Source of the DNA: Fidelibacterota bacterium
GTDB taxonomy: Bacteria > Fidelibacterota > UBA8477 > JABMPR01
Direction of reading: 5' to 3'
NCBI GenBank assembly: GCA_024278595.1
Contig: JAJRSW010000091.1
Span: 1-32,496 of the forward strand
DNA: 32,496 bases
Shown here piece after piece: positions 7,183 through 15,310 of the stretch. The translations under genes were made by a program, and so were the position numbers. The notes beneath the pieces were generated by a model. That model saw only the letters and a program-made list of their open reading frames with translations, was not told where the DNA came from and made no database searches. Every line of letters begins with the position of its first letter. The first letter of the stretch is position 1.

Positions 7183-7843
7183 GCGAGATATCATCCGATA
7201 TTTTGGGGTCGACCCGTTTGAGCAATTCGATGGTTTCGATCTGGTCATCTATATACCACAGGATCTGACCTGCCCGATGGCGAACAGAGTCCATGGCCAG
7301 TAGTCGATAATGTTCTCTGTTATTTAATGGTAGGGTACGAGCGACCAGATTCACCAGACTAATGAAGGACTCTTCACTACCAAGCAGGGGACTGAAGTCC
7401 AGATCATCGTTTGAGTGCTCTACCAGATAATTTAAACGCAGGAGGAGATCCTCACGTTCATCCTTAAAATCTTCAGCGTGATCATACTCAGGCAGTTCCT
7501 CTAATTCGGCAACTCGATAGGGGTTATCCTTGACTATCTGACCAAACCCGACCCGAAACAGACCTTCAATGACAATATTAATATTCCCGTTCTCTAATTT
7601 CTCATAAGAGCGGATCTGTCCCAGACATCCCACCGGATAAATATCAGGGGTTCCATAGTAGTTGTCCTCATAACCTGGCTTCAGGGTCCCCATGGCCAGC
7701 ATACCATCACCGGCCAATACACTTTGGATCATCTCCAGATAGCGCGGTTCAAATATATGATAGCTGGCGGTGGTCTCTGGAAACAGATTCACCGTTGGCA
7801 ACGGAAAAATGGGCGCAAATAAAGTTTCAGATCTCTTCTTCAT
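7175..7843 (-). CDS. Lon N-terminal (LON substrate-binding) domain protein
   Basis: This 222-residue protein contains only the substrate-binding domain found at the N terminus of Lon proteases, with no AAA+ or Ser-Lys protease domain. The diagnostic stretch is FPLPTVNLFPETTASYHIFEPRY followed by an MLAMGTL strand, a PVGCLGQI turn and a GLFRVGF segment; the rest is the usual helical part. The frame is open back to a TTG at 7909 directly after the previous stop, but homology starts just after the ATG at 7843, so I prefer that start; its ribosome site is weak. The function of stand-alone LON proteins is poorly defined. It is the last gene of the Nudix–Rieske–ElbB–cupin cluster. Confidence 0.85.
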   Translation of the reverse strand: MKKRSETLFAPIFPLPTVNLFPETTASYHIFEPRYLEMIQSVLAGDGMLAMGTLKPGYEDNYYGTPDIYPVGCLGQIRSYEKLENGNINIVIEGLFRVGFGQIVKDNPYRVAELEELPEYDHAEDFKDEREDLLLRLNYLVEHSNDDLDFSPLLGSEESFISLVNLVARTLPLNNREHYRLLAMDSVRHRAGQILWYIDDQIETIELLKRVDPKISDDISLN

Positions 7844-7909
7844 AACTTGGACATTCTTCAAAAGGACACACCCCTTATACCTTAATACCCTATACTTTCT
7901 ATTTTCCAA

Positions 7910-8242
7910 CTATCCATGAATCCCCGGCGGAGCCTGGATCCTGAGCACAGTCAGTTGCTCGTCACTTTCATTGATAACACCAGCACTCACACCCGTCTCA
8001 ACCAGGACTGATGTGTTTCGTGTGAGCACCAGTACCTCGTCCCCCACCTCAAAAACACCTGCTCCTCTGAGAATAAAATAGATCATATCTGAGAGCGGTT
8101 CAACCACTGGAGATATATATTGATGGGTGTTCAGGGTCAGGACATCCATTTTCAACTGATCGCTGCTGAACATCGAGTTGATGGCGGCAGCATCCTCAGA
8201 GAAGTGAGCGACCTGTTTTAAATATTTTACATCACTTTCCAT
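7910..8242 (-). CDS. Small cupin-fold protein without the usual metal histidines
   Basis: This 110-residue single-domain cupin has the two cupin motifs in recognisable form (DMIYFILRGAGVFEVGDE and VETGVSAGVINESDEQLTVLRI, ending in APPG). The His and Glu metal ligands expected in both motifs are replaced (DM in place of HxH; SAG in place of xHx). It is therefore probably a binding or structural protein rather than a metal enzyme. Its start lies 11 bases inside the end of the ElbB-like gene, indicating translational coupling. The Lon-domain gene follows. No substrate can be named. Confidence 0.8.
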   Translation of the reverse strand: MESDVKYLKQVAHFSEDAAAINSMFSSDQLKMDVLTLNTHQYISPVVEPLSDMIYFILRGAGVFEVGDEVLVLTRNTSVLVETGVSAGVINESDEQLTVLRIQAPPGIHG

Positions 8243-8894
8243 CGATCATCTCCAACACTTTATGCACTAGTTTTTCAATTCCGACAGCGGCCTCACTGAT
8301 GCGTACATCCAGCATATATGCCGGTGTAGATACGATCTTGCGCTCTGCATCAACCACAAATTCTTCCACGGGGCAATTGATATGGACCCCACCCATCTCT
8401 GTGATAGCTGCCGCAGTATCTGTATCTGAACCAATGGTCAATTTTGCACCAGCACCATAAATATGAGGGATCATAGCCGGAGCAATACACACATATCCCA
8501 TGGGTTTTCCCGTGGCGGCAAAACTGCGGGCAAACTGCAACACATCACTCTGGACTGTACTATTTGCCCCTTTTATAGCGAAATCTGAGAGATTTTTGGC
8601 AGCACCAAACCCCCCAGGGAAAATGACAGCAGCATAGTCGCTGGGGTTTGCTTCAGCAATATCGATGACCTTCATACGAGCTATCCGCGCAGCTTCGACC
8701 AGCACATTCCGCTGTTCACCCTCACTGACCTCACCGGTCAGGTGATTGACCACATGCATCTGTTCCATGTCAGGTGCCATACATTGATACTCTGCACCCG
8801 CTTTGTCCAGGGTCAGCATGGTGATCACACTTTCCTGTATTTCAGCACCATCCAGAAAACCTGAACCCGATAGAATAACTGCTACTTTTGCCAT
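8232..8894 (-). CDS. elbB: ElbB-like glyoxalase of the DJ-1/PfpI superfamily
   Basis: This 220-residue protein matches E. coli ElbB along its whole length: VILSGSGFLDGAEIQE at the N terminus, DMEQMHVVNHLTGE, VIFPGGFGAAKNLSDFA (90-106), the nucleophile region GYVCIAPAM (C136), LTIGSDTDTA, and STPAYMLD near the end. ElbB has glyoxalase activity on small aldehydes in vitro and has been linked to isoprenoid synthesis; its real role is unsettled. A GGGAAGG ribosome site precedes the ATG. It starts 18 bases after the Rieske gene and overlaps the cupin gene. Naming is secure; physiological role is not. Confidence 0.92.
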   Translation of the reverse strand: MAKVAVILSGSGFLDGAEIQESVITMLTLDKAGAEYQCMAPDMEQMHVVNHLTGEVSEGEQRNVLVEAARIARMKVIDIAEANPSDYAAVIFPGGFGAAKNLSDFAIKGANSTVQSDVLQFARSFAATGKPMGYVCIAPAMIPHIYGAGAKLTIGSDTDTAAAITEMGGVHINCPVEEFVVDAERKIVSTPAYMLDVRISEAAVGIEKLVHKVLEMIDGK

Positions 8895-8912
8895 TGTAAC
8901 CTTCCCTTTTTT

Positions 8913-9275
8913 TTACCACTGATAGGATGATGTATCATAATCATCCTCGTTTGAATCATCTGCCACTGGCTGTACCCAGATTTCCTGACCTCTGAGTTCC
9001 AAAGAATAGCTTTCCAGGCAGGTCCAACTGGGTTTGATTCCCTTACCAGTAGAAATACGATACTGCCACCCATGGAGGGGACAGCTGATAATATCGCCTG
9101 ATATGTCACAAAGCTCAAGCTTGAAGGCATTGTGCTTACAAACACCTGACCGTGCGATAAATCCCTCAGTAGTATGGAAAATAGTGATCTCCACGCCAGC
9201 TAAATTCACATTTTTGGCGGCACCTTCTGAAATTTCAGATCCGGCACAGGCCAACAGATACTCCAATTCAGGCAT
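8913..9275 (-). CDS. Rieske-type [2Fe-2S] ferredoxin
   Basis: This 120-residue soluble protein has a Rieske 2Fe-2S site with C46 and H48 (CKH) and C65 and H68 (CPLH) and the SCPLHGWQY turn typical of dioxygenase-type Rieske ferredoxins and NirD-like proteins. It has no membrane anchor. I chose the ATG at 9275 because the domain begins right after it and because it overlaps the Nudix stop by 8 bases (ATGCCTGA); a longer frame to 9353 would lie fully inside the Nudix gene. The C-terminal tail is acidic (DDSNEDDYD). It probably carries electrons for an unknown partner; no oxygenase is encoded nearby. Confidence 0.88.
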   Translation of the reverse strand: MPELEYLLACAGSEISEGAAKNVNLAGVEITIFHTTEGFIARSGVCKHNAFKLELCDISGDIISCPLHGWQYRISTGKGIKPSWTCLESYSLELRGQEIWVQPVADDSNEDDYDTSSYQW

Positions 9276-9831
9276 GGGGTTCCCATGCTCCTCGAGCCAG
9301 CTTCTCTGCCCAGAATAAGCCCACCATGGTTTTAGCATCTGTGATCTCACCACGTCTCAACATTTCCATAGCCTGATCCAGAGGCAGCTCAATTATTTCC
9401 AGGAATTCATCCTGATCCCGATCAATGCCCCTCATAGTCAGGTCTTGAGCGGCATAGATAGCCATTTTTTCATTGGCATAGCCAATAGCTGGATACAGAT
9501 GACTAATAAAAGTCCATTTATCTGCTAAATAACCTGTTTCCTCAAGAAGTTCCCGCTTGCCTGTGGTCAAGAAATCTTCACCTGGATCAGTTTTTCCCGC
9601 CGGTAATTCATAAAACACCTGGTTGGGGTAATAGCGAAACTGGCGCTCCATGATCAGGGTTTGTTTATCCAGAAAGGGAATTATCACCACAGCCCCTGGA
9701 TGCAGGATGCCTTCACGGACACTGGTCTTGCCATTTGGGAGGCCTACTACATCACGCGTTACATGGAGTAGTTTCCCCTGGAAAATGGTCTCAGAACTTA
9801 TTTTTGTTTCGCTTAATTCAGGTGTTCTCAT
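9268..9831 (-). CDS. Nudix hydrolase, ADP-ribose pyrophosphatase-like
   Basis: This 187-residue enzyme hydrolyses nucleoside diphosphate derivatives, most likely ADP-ribose. It has a perfect Nudix box from G79 to Y101 (G-x5-E85-x7-R93-E94-LL-E97-E98-T-G100). The N-terminal strand region with LPNGKTSVRE and HPGAVVIIP, followed by MERQFRYYPNQ...ELPAGK, is typical of the NudF/ADP-ribose pyrophosphatase group. The length is normal. It is the first gene of a five-gene minus-strand cluster and overlaps the Rieske start. The upstream 109-base gap to the end of the previous gene (9832-9940) could hold a promoter; none was clearly recognised. Confidence 0.92.
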   Translation of the reverse strand: MRTPELSETKISSETIFQGKLLHVTRDVVGLPNGKTSVREGILHPGAVVIIPFLDKQTLIMERQFRYYPNQVFYELPAGKTDPGEDFLTTGKRELLEETGYLADKWTFISHLYPAIGYANEKMAIYAAQDLTMRGIDRDQDEFLEIIELPLDQAMEMLRRGEITDAKTMVGLFWAEKLARGAWEPHA

Positions 9832-9940
9832 AGGCTTGAATTTTAGAAACTACAGGATGAAATGCAAGGGGATGCTCGTATTTATTGCTGGGGTCTATCA
9901 GACGGTGATCCCATTGCTGCCTGGTCAGAGACTGGATCAT

Positions 9941-10729
9941 TTATTGAGCCGATTCCAGTTCGATCATTGCAACAGCCACCGATCCAAAACACCCATAGCC
10001 ATTGGTAACAGTAGAACCATCTGGGTGATAAGTGTTGGGAATAAAAGAAATAGGACTGTTGCCATAGCGGGTCAGATTTTCATCCAAGGCCGCCAACATA
10101 AGGTACTGCGGGTCCCCCATTGATGGATCAAAAGCCCAATCAACTTCAATAATATCCCCATCGGATGGTTTGATCACCTTTTCCAGGTCATCTTCTGAAA
10201 AAATCAAGTAGAGTTTGTACTCAAAAGCACCTGGATGGTTTTGAAATTGAAATGAGATGTTACCAGCAGTTAATGAAAGTGAATTCACCACAAGCTCAGG
10301 TTTTTGGGGAATGGTTGTCTCCCCTGTCAGACTGGGAAAACCAGGGGCTGTGATCTCCAGATCATAGCTTTCCCCTGACCTCACACTCAGGCTGGTATCC
10401 CGGTAGGTGCCCCAATCGCTGGAATCTTCTGCTTGCCGGAACATATATTCTGATCCTGAGCCGCTTGAACTCACTTTCACAAAATTAACCTCCGGGTTAA
10501 AATTCTCAATGGAATCGGAATAGATCTCTTCAGTGGTCAACGCTCTATTAATATTGATGAAGGAGGTCCCGATCTGGTCATCGGCGCGGAGCACACCAAG
10601 AATATTCAGCCCTGGCTCAAATTCTGTTGCCACGATCTCAGAGGGCATGGGACCAGGTTGATGGGGCAGATCACAACTTGAGATCAAGATCAGGGAAGTA
10701 AGCGTTATGACGAAAACTTGTATTTTCAT
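9941..10729 (-). CDS. DUF4249-like lipoprotein paired with a TonB-dependent receptor
   Basis: This 262-residue protein has a lipoprotein signal peptide (ILISSC, acylated C19) and a body of short beta strands. The features (VATEFEPGLNILGVLRADD near the start, a SYDLEITAPGFPSLTGETTIP module in the middle and a late YGCFGSVA motif) resemble the DUF4249 family, whose members sit next to TonB-dependent receptors in FCB bacteria. It starts 11 bases after the receptor stop with a GGAG site about 9 bases before the ATG. It is likely an outer-membrane-associated partner of the receptor. The ligand is unknown. Confidence 0.7.
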   Translation of the reverse strand: MKIQVFVITLTSLILISSCDLPHQPGPMPSEIVATEFEPGLNILGVLRADDQIGTSFININRALTTEEIYSDSIENFNPEVNFVKVSSSGSGSEYMFRQAEDSSDWGTYRDTSLSVRSGESYDLEITAPGFPSLTGETTIPQKPELVVNSLSLTAGNISFQFQNHPGAFEYKLYLIFSEDDLEKVIKPSDGDIIEVDWAFDPSMGDPQYLMLAALDENLTRYGNSPISFIPNTYHPDGSTVTNGYGCFGSVAVAMIELESAQ

Positions 10730-10740
10730 TCCATTGTCTC

Positions 10741-13260
10741 CTAAAACTGCAGGCTATAGCCAAAGGAAATTGAAGGGATAAATTTGGCTGGAAATCCATA
10801 ATAGCCATAATCTGGGAAATAAAAGTAGTAGCTCGGATTTCGATGCAGAAAAAGTAAATTCCGAATGGTCATGGTCATATAGGCATCCACACCACCCAAA
10901 TACTCAGCCAGATAAAACCCAAAACCGGAGCGCATCTTTTTCTTCCAGCCAATATCCCAGGCCAATCTGGCGGGATAACGCACATTATTTCGCTCTGGTG
11001 TGATATAGGTTGCAAATGATCCAAAACTATTGCTTAAGGGATCATAGGTCGCCTGTAGACGCATACCAGTCTCCCAGGTTCGGGGGAAACCAGAGGTGAG
11101 CTGCAGAGTTGAACTGGCTACGATATCCGGGGTCAGCTTATAGAGCAGAATTGACTTCAAATTGTGGGGTTGATCTGCATCGAACAGACTGCGTTGGCCA
11201 TCCAGAATGGAGGGATATTCACGAAATCCTTTGGAATAACTATAGCCCAACCAACCTGACAGACGCCCAAATTCCCCCTTTAAAAGGAGCTCAAACCCAT
11301 ACGATTCACCAGAACCACCTTCGATGAGAGCGGAGCGCTCACCGGCTGTTATTGTACTGCCATAGCTTGCTCGATACAATTGTTTGAGATCTTTGTAGTA
11401 GGCACTCACTTCATATTCAAGTTCCCCAAACAAAGGTCCTGAGAGACCCAGGATATAGTGGATGGAGTTCAAAGGATCTCGATCATCCAGGGACTGGTAA
11501 TAATCCAGGAACTGGACGAATTCATCACCTTTGGAATCCATGGTAGTGAGGTATTGGTAATATTTCCCATAGGCAGCTTTAAAAAGGTGACCACCATTGA
11601 TCTTCAGGCTGGCAGATGCCCGTGGTTCCATGTGCCAATCACCCTGAGCCAGGGATCTTGAACTCCGCAGACCAAGTTTGACCTGGAGGTGACCCAGCTC
11701 AATCTTATCCTGAACAAAGAGAGCTTGAAACTGGGTTCCTGTTCGATTGGGATTCGGTTCAGCATCGAATCGGCCAACTTCATTGGCAAAATTGATGTCA
11801 TTCACCTCAAAGCCCAGTTTGACCGTTTGGTTCCAGAAGGCGTACCAGGCCAGATTGAGTTTCCCGGTATTCTCTGAAATGCTGTTCTCGATATGGGTTT
11901 TGTAATCCAGGGCGGCAAGCTCATTTTCTGCTGTATCAGATATGGAATAATTAAAATAAGTCAGGTTGTCCACCGTTGAGGCAGAATGGTACACCTGACC
12001 TTCCAGGGTAAGGTTTGGTAATAGTACAGAATTGAATTTGACCCCCAGTGCCCGATTCGTAGTGTTGGTAACAAAACCTTCCCTAAATGTATCAAACAGA
12101 CCTTCAGGGAAGAAGAGCATCAGATTATCGACACTGTAATCCAAATAGTCCCGTGCAAAAAAGCCGGAAAACCTCAGACGCGTATTTCCAAGTAAGACCT
12201 GGTAGGCTCCATTGTAATCCATGACCAGATTGGGAGAACCCATCATGATCGATAGTACAATATCGCTAAAGGTCCGACCTGACAGCATGGCTGTGCCATT
12301 CCTACCGGCCGGAAACTCGATGGCGCCACTGATACCAGAAATTGAAGGTCGAAATTCTCCATGGATTTCAGACTTATGTCCTTCCCGGGTAGAAATGTTC
12401 ATAATGGAGGCATTACGCCCGCCATATTCTGCATCAAAACCGCCCACCAACATTTCCACATTCTTGATGGCGTAGGGATTAAAAATGGCACTGGAGCCCA
12501 TGAAGTGCTGTGGATTATAGATGGTCATTCCATCCATCTGGACCAGATTTTCGCCAGGATCACTACCCCGCACATAATATTGGGGTGACATGGGGTCTGA
12601 GGTGGTCACACTGGGTGAGAATTTCACCAGATTAAATACATCCTTATTCAGTTGCGGAATCTCGGTAAGGATCACCGGATCCACTTGAAAACTGGAGATA
12701 TCCATATCTTTGATAATGGTGGATCTTTGTCCAACAACCTCGATGGCTTTGGTATCGATGGCATGGGCCCGGAGTGTGACACTGGCTATAAAATGGTTTT
12801 GACTGCCAAGCTCGATTTGAAGCGAGGTATCCTCATAAGCGATATGCGAAAAGGTGAGCTCAATGAGACCCATTCCTGCATTACGTACAATAAAGAACCC
12901 ATCCAGATCCGAGGCGGCCCCCTGTCCTGATTCCAGGATAAACACATTCACGCCAATGATACTTTCCCCGGTTTGGACATCGTATACGAATCCTGAGATG
13001 TCAGTGGCAAACAGTGTTGTAGATACGAGGGGGAAACAGATTAGGCTGAATATTACTCTCTTAAGTAAAGAGTTCCTGACCTCTGGTATATTGAGCACAG
13101 TGTTGGTTCCAGAATCTCGCGCCAATTCAGGATCATCCTTGCGAGAAGTGAAAAAACTTAGCAATCTCCAGGTTGGGATTCCCGCAGAAGCCAGCTGACG
13201 GGCAAGGGCTTTTAGCTGGTTTTGAGCTGCCAGAACTAATGAGTTCTGAGCCGGGATCAT
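10741..13260 (-). CDS. TonB-dependent outer-membrane receptor with CarboxypepD_reg-like domain
   Basis: This large receptor has a signal peptide (KRVIFSLICFPLVSTTLFA, residues 68-85), a carboxypeptidase-regulatory-like beta sandwich (DISGFVYDVQTGESIIGVNV and following), a plug domain (YYVRGSDPGENLVQMDGM, GGFDAEYGGRNAS) and a long beta-barrel ending in Phe (FGYSLQF), as outer-membrane barrels do. The ATG at 13260 overlaps the upstream stop (ATGA), but that start puts about 67 residues before the signal peptide, which is unusual. A GTG at 13098 (785 residues) would give a normal-length signal peptide and could be the true start. The extension may derive from an intergenic repeat. The substrate is unknown; it is followed by its DUF4249-like lipoprotein partner. 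Confidence 0.9.
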   Translation of the reverse strand: MIPAQNSLVLAAQNQLKALARQLASAGIPTWRLLSFFTSRKDDPELARDSGTNTVLNIPEVRNSLLKRVIFSLICFPLVSTTLFATDISGFVYDVQTGESIIGVNVFILESGQGAASDLDGFFIVRNAGMGLIELTFSHIAYEDTSLQIELGSQNHFIASVTLRAHAIDTKAIEVVGQRSTIIKDMDISSFQVDPVILTEIPQLNKDVFNLVKFSPSVTTSDPMSPQYYVRGSDPGENLVQMDGMTIYNPQHFMGSSAIFNPYAIKNVEMLVGGFDAEYGGRNASIMNISTREGHKSEIHGEFRPSISGISGAIEFPAGRNGTAMLSGRTFSDIVLSIMMGSPNLVMDYNGAYQVLLGNTRLRFSGFFARDYLDYSVDNLMLFFPEGLFDTFREGFVTNTTNRALGVKFNSVLLPNLTLEGQVYHSASTVDNLTYFNYSISDTAENELAALDYKTHIENSISENTGKLNLAWYAFWNQTVKLGFEVNDINFANEVGRFDAEPNPNRTGTQFQALFVQDKIELGHLQVKLGLRSSRSLAQGDWHMEPRASASLKINGGHLFKAAYGKYYQYLTTMDSKGDEFVQFLDYYQSLDDRDPLNSIHYILGLSGPLFGELEYEVSAYYKDLKQLYRASYGSTITAGERSALIEGGSGESYGFELLLKGEFGRLSGWLGYSYSKGFREYPSILDGQRSLFDADQPHNLKSILLYKLTPDIVASSTLQLTSGFPRTWETGMRLQATYDPLSNSFGSFATYITPERNNVRYPARLAWDIGWKKKMRSGFGFYLAEYLGGVDAYMTMTIRNLLFLHRNPSYYFYFPDYGYYGFPAKFIPSISFGYSLQF

Positions 13261-14312
13261 GGCAACAATACTCCCATACTCAAGAGAAAACCGATCTCCG
13301 CCTGGGGGATAACATCCGGGAGAAAGCTGTAGCCGGCGTAGACGCCGATTCCTCCGTAGAGTCCTTTGTGATAGACCGGGCGAAATTCAATACTGGCCTG
13401 ACTGGATACGTTCAAATAGATGAGATTCCAGTAATCCAGATGCTGAAAATGACTGCCTTCAAAATTATTAAAACCAAATCGGAAAGTTCCAGAATATTTG
13501 CTGATCCAGTTTTGCGATATTCGGTGATACCACTGCCGATCCTTCCCGCCCAGGGCGATGGACTCATGCAGGTTTGATCTTCGATAGAACAGACCTGGTG
13601 ATCCCCGTTGCCAACCAGATTTCTGGTCGGGTGGAAAATCCAAAGTGACATGGGCGTTAATAGCATACCCGTCCTTGAAAAAGATAAATTCAGACCAGGT
13701 CATGAGTTGACGGCGGTACAGATATGGATAGAAATCCGGGTTAAAGTTTTGTTCAACCAAAACCCGGGATTGTTCTTTGAGCAGTTCCTGAACCACCCGG
13801 CTCAGATATTCAGACTCTTCTTCCTGCTTTTCTCGTTTGACACGCAATTCCCAGATCCAGTCGCTCACGGGTCGTCCCAGCGTATCATGGTAGGTGGTGT
13901 AGGCGTTGAGGCTTAAGCCTTTTTTCCTGGTGGAAAGATTATCGGCCCAAAGCGTGAGGAAGGAAAGATGAAGCGTGCCGGATACTGCCAGTGAATCCAG
14001 CAGAAATTGAGTTTTGAAAAGTTTTTCAAACGACTGATCCATGGCCAGATATTGATCCACCGGTATGTATCTGTATCTTTTGGTCTGGCGGACCCCCAGA
14101 ATATTACCAGCGACTGATCTGGAATCGATCACCTGCATTCGGCTGACAGACAGGTCCCGACTTGAATCCTGCTGGACCTGAATGTGCAGGGTGTCAGATA
14201 TAAAAGTTTCGATGGAAGGTATTTGAATCTTCTTCGCCAACAAGAGATTAGGGTTACCGCACAGTACCATCAGGATGGGAATAATGCTGAACTGATATTT
14301 GAAACGGGTCAT
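13257..14312 (-). CDS. Exported protein of unknown function, probable outer-membrane barrel
   Basis: I do not recognise this 351-residue protein. It has a signal peptide (hydrophobic IIPILMVLC, ending around LLLAKK), a middle region rich in charged helices (about 150-200), and a C-terminal half of alternating strands rich in aromatic residues (GTFRFGFNNF, LIYLNVSSQASIEFRPVYHKGLYGGIGVYAGYSF). That pattern suggests a small beta-barrel or surface-associated domain. Its ATG overlaps the phosphodiesterase stop by 4 bases and its stop overlaps the receptor's first ATG by 4 bases, so the three genes are very likely one operon and function together at the cell envelope. Confidence 0.75.
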   Translation of the reverse strand: MTRFKYQFSIIPILMVLCGNPNLLLAKKIQIPSIETFISDTLHIQVQQDSSRDLSVSRMQVIDSRSVAGNILGVRQTKRYRYIPVDQYLAMDQSFEKLFKTQFLLDSLAVSGTLHLSFLTLWADNLSTRKKGLSLNAYTTYHDTLGRPVSDWIWELRVKREKQEEESEYLSRVVQELLKEQSRVLVEQNFNPDFYPYLYRRQLMTWSEFIFFKDGYAINAHVTLDFPPDQKSGWQRGSPGLFYRRSNLHESIALGGKDRQWYHRISQNWISKYSGTFRFGFNNFEGSHFQHLDYWNLIYLNVSSQASIEFRPVYHKGLYGGIGVYAGYSFLPDVIPQAEIGFLLSMGVLLP

Positions 14313-15148
14313 CGGTTCTTCAGTTGGCTAACCGTCTCCACCAATAACTGGGTATCATCTGACATGATCCCTTTGATCATGGGATCAGCCGCGAACTCTT
14401 TGATCCTGGCTGCATCATTGACCACCCAAACATGCATGGGAATATGTTTTACTCTGGACCAGAATTTTACGCCCCAATTCACATTTTCTTCAAATGGGTG
14501 AAAAATATCAGGATGCGACAGGTGAACCCCCAGAGGATGTCTGAGTGAGAATAGACTGGGATTAAACCACAGTAAAGCAGTAAATATATATGGATCGGAC
14601 ATTTTTACCCGCCAGATATTCAGGGGGTTGAAGGAAGAGAGAATAACCCGGTCCCGGAGACCATTTTCATGGATAAATCGAACCAACTCCAACTCAGTTC
14701 TTTGTTCTGAGAAAACCGAGAAATTCTTGATCTCAAAATTGAAAACAATGTCATTGGGCAGGGCATCAATAACCGCTTTAAGTGTAGGGATCTTCTCATT
14801 TCTGTCAGGCCAATGATCGGCAGCGTTTAGGGTTTGCAGCTGGATCAAGGTATGATCTGCCACGCGACCGATTCCATTGGTGGTGCGTTCCAGAGTGTCA
14901 TCATGAAAGACAATGAGATGGCCATCTTTGGTTCGGTACACATCCAACTCAATGGCATTGCAGCCATCCACAATGGCTTGCTTGAAAGCTGGAATGGTAT
15001 TTTCAGGTTCTTTTTTAGAGGCACCCCGATGACCAAACAGCAAATAGCCGTGATTTTTATAGAGAACTGAACTATCCAGTGGTTTCCAGATAAAAAAATG
15101 GTAGAGCAGGATGACGACGATGGAGAGTATGAGTAGCAGTTCAAACAT
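14309..15148 (-). CDS. Glycerophosphodiester phosphodiesterase with N-terminal membrane anchor
   Basis: This 279-residue enzyme hydrolyses glycerophosphodiesters to glycerol-3-phosphate and an alcohol. The GDPD signature is intact: FGHRGASKKEPENTIPAF gives H40, R41, E47 and N50, with ELDVYRTKDG (E67 and D69) and the general acid in FHDD (H82). A hydrophobic segment at residues 3-20 anchors it to the membrane with the enzyme on one face. It is the first gene of the envelope operon; its TGA overlaps the next ATG. The ribosome site is weak. Exact substrate and side of the membrane are not determined. Confidence 0.9.
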   Translation of the reverse strand: MFELLLILSIVVILLYHFFIWKPLDSSVLYKNHGYLLFGHRGASKKEPENTIPAFKQAIVDGCNAIELDVYRTKDGHLIVFHDDTLERTTNGIGRVADHTLIQLQTLNAADHWPDRNEKIPTLKAVIDALPNDIVFNFEIKNFSVFSEQRTELELVRFIHENGLRDRVILSSFNPLNIWRVKMSDPYIFTALLWFNPSLFSLRHPLGVHLSHPDIFHPFEENVNWGVKFWSRVKHIPMHVWVVNDAARIKEFAADPMIKGIMSDDTQLLVETVSQLKNR

Positions 15149-15179
15149 GATGAGAATCTAATTATGATTTTCGAGATTA

Positions 15180-15216
15180 AACCTGTTTTCAGCGACCGAG
15201 GTGAGCCAAACAGGTT
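15180..15216. other. Perfect 9-bp inverted repeat between acylase and phosphodiesterase genes
   Basis: AACCTGTTT at 15180-15188 and AAACAGGTT at 15208-15216 are exact reverse complements separated by 19 bases. The element lies between the end of the acylase gene and the start of the phosphodiesterase gene. It is not followed by a T run on either strand, so it may be an operator or mRNA structure rather than a classical terminator. Confidence 0.4.
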
Positions 15217-15310
15217 GCAGACTAGGTGAATAATAAGGCCTGTCTCAGGGAGGTCGACAGAGTCGAAAACCCGAAGAATGAACCCACCTACCACTTCCTT
15301 CAAGAGTACT

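Noticed and set aside
7844-7909. TTG-initiated extension of the Lon-domain protein
   Set aside because: The added residues do not match the domain, whose homology starts after the ATG at 7843; the choice is not certain because the ribosome site there is weak.
9276-9353. N-terminal extension of the Rieske protein
   Set aside because: It lies entirely inside the Nudix gene and precedes an ATG placed as a normal stop-start overlap.
9650-10123. Plus-strand frame of 157 codons spanning the Nudix start and lipoprotein end
   Set aside because: It runs across two minus-strand genes and their spacer and its composition is not protein-like.
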